Part shown: positions 55,904-64,000 of the stretch, one piece after another | How the letters are laid out: each line of letters begins with the position of its first letter | How positions within the stretch are numbered: the stretch's first letter is position 1 | DNA from: Irpex lacteus | Taxonomy: Eukaryota; Basidiomycota; Agaricomycetes; Polyporales; Irpicaceae | DNA: 64,000 nt | NCBI GenBank assembly: GCA_001986395.2 | Contig: MQVO02000027.1 | Span: forward strand, 248,001 to 312,000 | Reading direction: 5' to 3' | Made by a program: the position numbers and the translations under genes | The notes under the pieces: generated by a model | Told to the model about the DNA's origin: nothing | The model's input: the letters and a program-made list of their open reading frames with translations, nothing else | Database searches by the model: none

Positions 55904-58055
55904 CTAACCACGTGATGGGCAATCAGAAGCCGTGAATTTATTACTAGCCTGTTCTTGACAATCTGCATGCTTCTGGCTGGTGTATACGCTCACTTGGGCT
56001 GTACTTGAAGCCGCTTGTGTGGACCTATCATCCCAGCTAGCCTGATGCATAAAGCTATCGGCGCGAGGCTTGAGCGTGCCCAAGGGAATGGGGGCGGCCG
56101 GTGTGGCGGAGAGAATAGTACCTGCCAGTTGGCTTCGGATGTGCTTGCGTGTATTCAAAGACGAGAGGAAGCAGTTTGCATACACTGTAGTTTGTCGTGG
56201 CGGCGGTTATTTCCCCATGCTACTACATCGAGCATATATACCACTCACAACCGGGTGTTACTAGTTCTGCTGCAACAAACCACAGACCGTGAGAAGATAT
56301 AACGACCTAGGAACATATAATAATCCACAATCGACGACAGAATCCGTACTAATAAGACATACCGCAATGAGCTCGATAAGAGCCGCGACACTGTGAGAGG
56401 TTTATTCGTTAGGTACCTTTGGCAAAGATTCGATTATGCGAGTTACACTCACGATGTAAGAATACCTCTGCTAACCGTGTAGATGACAAGTTTCTGAACA
56501 ATGCTGCGTGTCCTGTAGCAATTCTCAAGTCAGCCGTCATATCCTTCGCCGCTAACGGAGGAGAGCTACCGTTTATAACCAGACGTTGGAAGCGCAAGGC
56601 ATAAAGCCAACGATACGAAGATATCAGCTGATAGCTGAGTGGTTGCCATCGATGTAAACACTGTTAAATTCTGCACAAGGTTATAATAGGTCAGTACTGA
56701 TCATACTGTAATGCTCATTCGCACCACTGACCTCAGCCGTAATGAGTTCAACTATGGTCGTCGCTTCGCAACTAACGTAGAATGTGAGTAACAGAACTTT
56801 CCTGCACAACAGGGAAAATGAGGATAAACACATCTTAACTGTGGTGGCTAAGATCCTGCTCAGTGTTGAATCTATCCAGGATAACATGCAGCCCACCTAT
56901 TCCGAACGCTTGCCGGACACAAGTAGAAAAACGTATCTCAGAGTTTGTTTCACCTTCGGCCAGGCCTGTGCTCACCAAAGTGTGCTAGTATGACGGCCAC
57001 CTACATCAATATGAGCTTATCGTGTATAACATGATGCCTACGCTGTACGTACTAAAAAAGCACATGCAGGCTTTTGTGTCTTGTTATCAGAGCCTATTTC
57101 GACAGAGATCAGTCGTATATCCAATCTGGCAAATTAGCTAAGCACAGGAACGTACACAGACGGTAGCTGATCCGAGTGAAGTAACTATCATAGAAGATAT
57201 TCGTTAATGATTCAGAAGTGAGGGTATAATGATCTGCTTACAAGAGAACAATGATTGCGATAGCCACCTTGAAAAGCCTGTGTTTGTAGCTCTGATACAG
57301 GATGGACATATATTGCAAACTTACATGTAGGCCAAACGCGGTCTAAGTGAGTAGGGGTCAGTCTAATAACATGTGAATAGGTAATACAATCTGTCTCACC
57401 ATCGTGCTCCTATCAGGAACGAGTGAGATGTTCAATACTGCCTATTATTCATGCATGGAACAACATACCAGTGTAGTTCTATCTGATCGAGTAAATCTAT
57501 TCCATTGAACCCAACCTGCAGAAACATGATGAACATGAACCTAGGCAATCTCGAAACCTAAGATGAAAACGCTGCTCACAAGGTAGTGATATGTTTGGAC
57601 GCATGCTGTAGGATTACATCAGAGTCCCGACAGCTATAGAGGAATTCACATGACGGCATCCTACCGAGAATGGCGTGCAGCAGGTTCAGTAATCTGTCAG
57701 CGACACCCTTCAGTATACATCAGTACTATGTAATGAATTTCACCTACGTGACTACCCATACAAGCACCTTTGTGTGCACGCTGTCTGTTGGATAGTCGTT
57801 GAAATAATTATATGTCTGCGGGATCAAGTGTTACTACGATATAACACAAAGACTCGGGCGAAACTCACTTGTAAGATGGCCATTCCGGAAAGAAATACGG
57901 AAATAAAGGCTCCGATGAGCCCTGAACCTGAAAGATGTCTTCAGTGTGAGGACGACCAACTGTTACTGAGAACACCTACGGCCTGCAATAATGATGAACT
58001 CAGGTGAAAGTGTAGGCAGTGGGGATGTCATTGGCGCAATGTAATTGCTCGACAT
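55904..58055 (-). CDS. DUF6534-type multi-pass membrane protein, distant inverted copy 4
   Basis: The model starts at ATG 58055 (MSSNYIAPMTSPLPTLSPEF). Exons follow the same order as in copies 1-3: SGLIGAFISVFLSGMAILQ (helix 1); TYNYFNDYPTDSVHTKVLVW; middle exons not fully resolved; EATTIVELI; FTSMATTQLSADIFVSLALC with LALPTSGYKR; RTRSIVQKLVIYTVSRGILT; VAALIELIA; WFVAAELVTPG; and the signature VYANCFLSSLNTRKHIRSQL. The tail ends with AQVSVYTSQK. The gene is 2.15 kb long, like the tandem copies, and the splice pattern is the same, so it shares ancestry with the group about 43 kb away. A predicted seven-helix membrane protein of unknown function. Confidence 0.68.
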
Positions 58056-59428
58056 GTCTGAGGTGTAGGATATTGACGGATTGTGTTCTGAAAGGAGATA
58101 AATCATCTCGCTATATGTCTACTCTGGCGATGCCATCCACTAAGGTCGGGTTTCTAAAGTAGGCGAAAATGAGTTTTATGATCGATTTTTTTCCAGACAA
58201 GATCAGAGAATAACGACGTACTACGGGACTCAATGCAGCCGATCTCCGTACTCTGTAAGGCAGAACTGCGACCATCTCTCAGGCGCAAAATGTACCAACA
58301 GATGCTCGCGACCATGCATTGTTACGCGCACATCGGAGCACGAGAGAAGTTCCTGTAGACGGGAGATGTGATATAATGATGCGCTGTGTACAGTGTGGGG
58401 ACAAGGCGGTGAGTATAGTAGAAGATGGACATCTCAGGCTGCGCTCGTAGTCTCAACAAGAAAATGAATGTTGGACGGAGGACTGCACATACTGCGTCCG
58501 TCAAATAGTAAGGAGCTATTGTGTAAATTCAACGATGTCTATTCCGAAATCCGAGGTAGTAGAGGCCGGTTCACGAGCCTATAACGATGTACCTGTAAAC
58601 ACCATGACATTAAGATAGAAATGTTCAACATACTTACACGATCAATGGCCACGATCGGGATGTGAGATGCTACGACAACTCGAGATGTCATCGTAAGTTA
58701 TTAGTAGTAGAAGTTCCGCGTACCAGTGAACTTGAACTTGTAACTCCCTCTCACAGGCCTCAGTTGCTGGGTAAGTAGTAGATCATCGTACCAGAATAAT
58801 TATTCGCAGGTACGTTGGGCATTCGAGTTACGACGTGATGTTCGGGAGTTGATGTAGTAGTCATAGTAACTCTGACGAAGAAGTACGGGTCCATCCTGGA
58901 TTCCTGCCAGCTGGAGTCGTGGGATACCGACCGGACAATGCCGAGATGTCTACCCCAATGTTCAAGTTCTTGATTGGTTCTCGACTTCGACTCCTGAGGC
59001 CTGAGACTCAAAGTGATTTGAATTTGAGCTTGAAGTTCAACATCCGGATAGACACGAATCTTCTACGAGTGCATCTCCGTAGATTCCAGGAGTACCACAC
59101 CCTCGACTGCAATTCAGTTGTGTTATGATCATCATGATCGCCGCTCAAATGAGCCTGCCCGGCGCGTTGGCTGTATGCTGTAAAGTGAGGTAAGCTTTAC
59201 TTGGTTTATTCCTGGGCGCGTTGTGCTTACCTTCTGATGCAGTAGAATATAGTACCTATGCAGTAGGAAGGATTGAAACAGAATCACCATGACTTTATAA
59301 GCGCTTGGCATGCAACATACAGGCCGCAGAGGAATTCTCTTGAGGTGCTTTCTGGCACTACCCTCGACCCCTTCCGCCTTCACCACAAGAAAAGACCGAC
59401 ATTTCTGCAACCGAGTCTCGTTACCAAT
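58056..59428. other. Intergenic, no gene recognised
   Basis: Short open frames only. A minus-strand frame at 58760-59011 has no recognisable motif. The region holds the upstream sequences of both flanking genes. Confidence 0.4.
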
Positions 59429-60145
59429 ATGTCTTCTGAGTTACACCCCTCGGCATCCCTCTACACCCGTCAGGTTCTACGCCTCTACGACATCGTAGTT
59501 CTTTGTTTCTCAAACACATTTGCGTGGCGGTGCTCAACGAGGTCCATTCTCTTGCCCTTCTTCCAGCAGCACCTCGGTGTGCATTGTCACCTCGACTTAG
59601 GAGTCGGCTCTGGATACTATCCTGCCCATTCCACAGCTATTATCGCTAAAAATGGGACCAGACTGACGCTTATGGACCTCAACCCAAGCACTCTCGACGC
59701 AACCTGTTCACGTATCCGAGCAGCTGGCCTCGAGAGTGGCGTAGAGCTAGTTGCACACGACGCGTTCAATCTCGCCCCTGAGGGTATACAGAACACGCCG
59801 TTCGAGGCAGTCTCGTTGTTCTACTTATTCCACTGTCTTCCTGGCACCATTTCGGACAAGGTGCGCAAGGTTTTCGGGAATCTGACACCGCTCATGGAGT
59901 CCAATGGCACCGTTTACGGGGCAACAATACTGGGAAAGGGTGTTCAGCATAACTGGATTGGACGAGCCTTGATGAAGCTGTGGAATTCGAAGGGAGTGTT
60001 CAACAATTACGAGGACGACGTAGAGGGCTTGACCAGTGCGTTGAAGGAGCATTTCGAGGATGTGAAAGTGAGAGTGGAGGGTATGGTGGCATTGTTTGTG
60101 GGACGAGGGCCAAAGATATCGGGCTCTGCGTCTTCTACAATGTGA
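59429..60145 (+). CDS. SAM-dependent class I methyltransferase
   Basis: An intronless gene of about 238 residues from MSSELHPSASLYTRQVLRLY. This ATG was chosen because family members begin near this point; an in-frame ATG 156 bases upstream exists. It reads YDIVVLCFSNTFAWRC, then motif I HLDLGVGSGYYPAHS (SAM-binding glycine loop), then the acidic residue in LTLMDLNPSTLDATCSRIRA. Post-motif I is VELVAHDAFNL, followed by FEAVSLFYLFHCLPG and GTVYGATILGKGVQHNWIGR. It resembles small fungal methyltransferases linked to secondary metabolism, but no biosynthetic core gene lies nearby. The substrate cannot be told from sequence. Confidence 0.82.
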   Translation: MSSELHPSASLYTRQVLRLYDIVVLCFSNTFAWRCSTRSILLPFFQQHLGVHCHLDLGVGSGYYPAHSTAIIAKNGTRLTLMDLNPSTLDATCSRIRAAGLESGVELVAHDAFNLAPEGIQNTPFEAVSLFYLFHCLPGTISDKVRKVFGNLTPLMESNGTVYGATILGKGVQHNWIGRALMKLWNSKGVFNNYEDDVEGLTSALKEHFEDVKVRVEGMVALFVGRGPKISGSASSTM

Positions 60146-61240
60146 AGGTGCGTGAGTAAACTCGCGAGAAACGCACGTCGTACGCTGAAATTCTTCCCTT
60201 TAGCGCCGAACAATCGGCGAGCAACCATTGACTGCGACTCAACTGCTTAGAGCACACGTGTTAGCAGAGTGGGAGTCTGTTAGAAGAGCAATGTAACTGC
60301 ACCTTCACGTTTTGCCTGTGTTTACTGTCGCACGATCTGGCATGATTAAAAAGGCCAATCGCAATAATCAGTCAACCGTTGTTTGACATTCCGGGATATA
60401 GCTAAGTGTAGCTAGTGTAGCATCGCACTCCTTTCTACTATGTAGCCTACACGCCTTCTTCAGTGGATCTGTGTGGGAACGGAACGTGAACCATACCTAA
60501 AACCCATCTGGTGCCTCCTTCGCCTCTATTGGCTCCTCGTATCTCCGTGAGCGCGGCGCCATATGGGCGAGACAGCTTGGGCGCGCTCTACCGAGCTTAG
60601 TCATCGTAGTGTACCCAAGCTAAGTATACAAGCGTATTCTTGTAAAGTATAGAAGGGAAGTTTGAGCAGAGCGTAAACAGTCTGGGGGTCGTGGCTCGGA
60701 TGAAACAACCTTCGGTGTGAGCGCTCGGCATTGTCCCCGCAGAGCACTGCCCGATTAGGAAGCCATACATCAACTACGTCTCGGGAGAACCCGAATCACT
60801 GACCGATATGCATCGCGGTCCTGACGAAATACTGCTCCATCATGTGCTTGGTCATAGATTATTATATGTGTTTTACCGAAGACAGCACGGGAGAAGCTAA
60901 TATTTGCTCTTCAAGGTACGATATCACTCGCGAGCTCGAGTGGTGAACGGCATACCCAGGCGATGAAGATAAGCTGTCACTGGCAGATATAAACTTAGAT
61001 ACTGGTGCGTTTGTGCATACAATATTGAAAATGATGTAGTTGTAGTACAGTTCGTGTGGAGATAGATATGTAGATAAAATCCTTGTCGTCAAAATACTTC
61101 TGTTGCCCTTCTTCATAAAACCAAGATACCATGCAGTCTACATATACTCCCATCTATATCACCTGCCCTTTCCGTTCTTTGCGTTATGGCGATCGACGGC
61201 ATCTGTACGGACGGAATGTGTCGGAAGAAGGTAGCCGATG
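60146..61240. other. Intergenic, no gene recognised
   Basis: About 1.1 kb downstream of the methyltransferase and of GTP cyclohydrolase II. A minus-strand open frame at 60862-61116 lacks motifs. Nothing else is seen. Confidence 0.45.
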
Positions 61241-62775
61241 TCATGAGTCGTTTTCCTCGCCAGAAGCGACCAAAGGCAGCATGTGCCCCATCCTGAGCAC
61301 CTTCGTCCGCAAATACTTGTCCAAATCCTCGCCATAGACGCTACCGCCTCCAATCATCGTCGCCCCCGCCTTCTTCGCCTCACTCAATCCACTACTCTCG
61401 ATCGCCTTCTCACCAGCCGCGTCATGCTGCCTGCACTGCCAACTCCTCGGAACCATCGGCACCCTCTCAACAACTCTTATCCCCTCTTTCTTCAACGCCT
61501 CCATCTTATCCGGATTGTTCGTCAACACCCGTACACCCTCGCCCGCCTCTTCACACCCCAACCCCAGGTCCCTCAGAATAGCCGCGGCGACCTCGTACCC
61601 CCTCTCGTCCGCTTTATGCCCGAGCATCAAGTTCGCAGTGACTGTGTCGTGGCCCATGTCTTGCAAATTGTACGCGCGAATCTTGCTCAGCAAGCCTATC
61701 CCACGGCCCTCCTGGCGCAGGTATATAACGGCGCCCCGTCCCGGGATGGTGGTGGGAGCCAAATCAGGTGCCAAGGCGGGCAGAGTGATAGGTTGGGAAA
61801 TTTGGCGTATGGCTTCGTCAAGTTGTTCGCCACAGTCGCACCGCATGGAGCCGATGGTCTCGCCGGTGAAACATTCGGAATGGAGACGGATGAGCGGGGA
61901 GGGGATATTGTCTGTGGTAATTTGTTGTGTGGTGTGATTTTGGGAGTTGGAAAGGGAAGACGTCGAAGGAGAGGAGGGGTTCTGGGAGGTGGAGGAGAGT
62001 CGTCCGACGTATGCACCCCGGGTTATGCGATCCATCTCGGTCTCGTTCTCATCCCATACTGCATCCAACGACCGACTGCGTATTGCAGGTGCGTGAGTCG
62101 GCGAGTCTGCTTCAAACTGAGCGGGGTCTACGACAATAGCCAAGTGCTCCTTGTTATCACGGTTATTATGATAGAGATGTAAGAAAACTGGTCCGTGGGG
62201 TGTCGGCACCCGAGTTCGTGCCATACATCTCACCTGCACATCAGGCGAGGGAGGAAGTGGTGGTGGTGAGCTCGCGAGCGTGGAAGATGACGCTAACGAG
62301 GTGTTCTCAGATGGAGTGGGAAAAGAATTGGATGCAGCCTGTTCATTAAAGTATGACTGAGATCCCGAACTTCCGAAATGCATTGGGGCAGGGGCTCTCG
62401 TACCTTCTCATGTGCTACTTGGGTGCCCTGCTTTCTAAGTCTCTGGCTACGTGGCTCTTGTCTGCTCACGTATTTCAGCCGTGGTCTTCGCTGAGGGTCG
62501 ACTGTCTTCGAGTTCTCTGGCTGCCATTTCGTCCAATCGTACGCACCTTCCGCCTGCGGATCACCGACGGCGGGGAAGAAGTCATGAGCGTAGTGGTTAC
62601 GAGTCACTTGCGGACCTGCGGAATAGACAGCCGCAAGCATGAGCGGGTCTAGTTCAGCGTCCCTCCTTTTAATCCCATGCTTTGCTACGGGTAGTTCAGG
62701 AGAGGTGAGGAAGTCGAGTAGTGCGAGGTCCGACATGCCGGCGCTGAGGATGTCGGCGTCGTGGGGCAAGGGCAT
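61241..62775 (-). CDS. RIB1: GTP cyclohydrolase II
   Basis: The enzyme opens the GTP ring to give the first intermediate of riboflavin synthesis, formate and pyrophosphate. Two exons join in phase 0: 62775-62404 and 62356-61241, with a 47-nt intron, giving 495 residues. Exon 1 holds the fungal N-terminal extension ([60 protein letters not shown]). The catalytic domain has [37 protein letters not shown] (three zinc Cys residues), [37 protein letters not shown] and [19 protein letters not shown] tail of about 80 residues follows. The exon junction is supported because it links GTQVAHEK to SYFNEQ without a stop, whereas the downstream ATG would drop the conserved extension. Confidence 0.92.
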
Positions 62776-62997
62776 GGCGGTGCGCAGAGTGTCTTGGACA
62801 GCGACGGTGAAAGAGTGGGGGCTGCGTGCGGGCGTGTGGTAGACGGGGGTGGGTGGACGGGGTATATGTAGATGTTTTTCACAGTGGTCGGTCACGCAAT
62901 TACCGAGGGGACATAAGATTAGGCGCTCTGCGTAGCCCCTGCTTACCTGATGATCTCTTCTGATCAAGCGAGTGCCTTCTCACCGTTTCTCTCCAAG

Positions 62998-63653
62998 ATG
63001 GCTGACAGTAATCATCTTCAAATCACCTTGACTGCTGCTTACCAAGGTACTCAAACACTGCTCACTGTTGCTCACTGTGCGAACAAAATGTTCGAAATAG
63101 TGGAATATTCGAGTGTTGTTTTCAAGGCGGTCCACTCCTGTCGGATCGAACTTCTTCAAGATCGGTGGGCCAGGTGATCCAGCCAATCAGCGCTTTATCT
63201 GAATACTTCAGTCCGAAAGACACTCCGTTTACATTCCAGCCACTGGTCGGCGACAAGTGTGGCTGCAACCGAGTCTGTCCGGTGAAAACCTTCGTCGACA
63301 GATTGTTCGCTTGGGCCGGAGTTGTTGTATACACGCAAGTCCACATGAGCATTGGCTGGAAGGATTGGATGGTCGTAAAGATCACTCGCTTGTACACTGA
63401 ATTGGTGCCTGGTGTAGTCAACGAGGATACGAGTTATTATAGTGGACGAGTGCCTGGAACATGTGCATCGAAGAACCGCCAGGATAATCACTATACGATT
63501 ATTAGAAAGTCATCAGGGGCCAATGACTGCGATCGTGTCGAACAACATGGAATTCAAATACACCAAGGATGTAAGTCGCTTACTGCAGCGCTACAGTGTC
63601 TGAGACATACAGTAGTGATTCCCTTAGAGTTTAGTTCTTGTGAGCAACGATGA
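62998..63653 (+). CDS. Possible small gene, unrecognised product
   Basis: A tentative model from ATG 62998 (MADSNHLQITLTAAYQ). Coding-like sequence follows: ALSEYFSPKDTPFTFQPLVG, CPVKTFVDRLFAWAGVVVYT and MSIGWKDWMVVKITRLYTE. The composition (beta-strand-like, with F-V-D and W-K-D-W) looks like protein, but the splice sites between the pieces are not certain and the 3' end at 63653 may be wrong. I do not recognise a family. Confidence 0.28.
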
Positions 63654-63803
63654 CGGACATGCATGTTGAGAGCAAGGGGTATAAGCACATGCGCAGTCCA
63701 GGTGAGCATTTCGAGCGCCAAGTTGCAATTGGCTCTTGCCAGCATTCCATCACTCTTTCCCCTCCACGTCCAGCAGCCCGCCCGCCCGCCCCCTTCCACG
63801 AAC

Positions 63804-64000
63804 ATGCTCGACCCTCTCAGCTCAACCTTTGGCGAGGAGCCACCGCCGCCGTGGCCCACAACACCACGCACGCCTAATACACCCATCCCTAATATGCCCC
63901 GTCCATCTACACCGCGAGCAACATCGCGTCCTCAGACTCCAGACAAGACAAACTCTAACTTGGGCACGAACGCCGGAGGCCTGTATGGCAAGCACCCGCA
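63804..64000 (+). CDS. Beginning of a gene cut by the right edge, proline-rich N-terminus
   Basis: From ATG 63804 the frame reads MLDPLSSTFGEEPPPPWPTT, then Pro/Thr/Arg-rich sequence (PRPSTPRATSRPQTPDK) and stays open to the window end. A pyrimidine-rich stretch precedes the ATG. The stretch is disordered and gives no family. Confidence 0.45.
   Translation, partial: MLDPLSSTFGEEPPPPWPTTPRTPNTPIPNMPRPSTPRATSRPQTPDKTNSNLGTNAGGLYGKHP

Noticed and set aside
61283..62182. 299-codon plus-strand open frame opposite GTP cyclohydrolase II
   Set aside because: Shadow of the GC-rich RIB1 coding sequence; the minus strand carries all catalytic motifs.
62293..62967. Separate gene upstream of GTP cyclohydrolase II
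   Set aside because: Its frame joins the RIB1 frame by a 47-nt in-phase intron and carries the usual N-terminal extension of fungal RIB1, so it is exon 1.
1..64000. CRISPR arrays, rRNA genes, tRNA genes, bacterial promoters
   Set aside because: No repeat-spacer pattern, no rRNA-like block and no convincing tRNA cloverleaf noticed on reading; the gene structure is eukaryotic. A covariance-model scan would be needed to exclude tRNAs fully.

Overview
The window reads as a chromosome segment of a basidiomycete fungus of the Agaricomycetes type. Genes are dense and multi-exonic, with many introns of about 45-70 nt (GT..AG, several reconstructed with consistent phases). Families typical of mushroom-forming fungi are present (DUF6533/DUF6534 seven-helix membrane proteins), next to ordinary fungal housekeeping genes. 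I saw no bacterial-style operons, CRISPR arrays, rRNA or convincing tRNA genes.

Left arm (1-22 kb): the N-terminal half of a formin on the minus strand runs off the left edge and is divergent from a nicotinamidase gene. Then comes a tandem group of three DUF6534 membrane-protein genes (about 3.8-5.9, 7.5-9.7 and 11.0-13.2 kb) with a decayed F-box-like stretch between the first two. A proline-rich single-pass membrane protein follows, then PEX14 (peroxisomal import docking) on the minus strand, divergent from a glutamate-carboxypeptidase-II-like M28 peptidase.

Centre (22-41 kb): a DUF6533 gene on the minus strand is split by a 16.9 kb insertion made of three transposons nested inside one another. 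A Ty1/copia element (23115-40010, 192-bp identical LTRs, 5-bp target duplication ATATT) contains a hAT DNA transposon (23438-35051, 8-bp target duplication ATACTCGC, imperfect 17-bp terminal inverted repeats). The hAT contains a Ty3/gypsy chromovirus-type element (23544-29580, 244-bp identical LTRs, 5-bp target duplication GCCGG). Removing each insertion restores the reading frame of its host: the copia polyprotein and the DUF6533 gene both continue exactly. All three look recent and structurally complete. The hAT also carries two extra genes of unknown function beside its transposase.

Right arm (41-64 kb): a coiled-coil protein with a C-terminal CxxC/HxxxxH motif; an AFG1-type mitochondrial ATPase convergent with a nucleoside hydrolase; RRN3 (RNA polymerase I initiation factor); a complex I subunit of the NDUFB9/B22 LYR family with an apparent one-base frameshift, divergent from lipin/phosphatidate phosphatase; a fourth DUF6534 gene in inverted orientation; a SAM-dependent methyltransferase; GTP cyclohydrolase II (riboflavin pathway); and two poorly resolved gene beginnings at the right edge.

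Gene models were spliced by hand from the sequence, so exon borders are approximate unless stated. Family assignments rest on recognised motifs, not on a database search.
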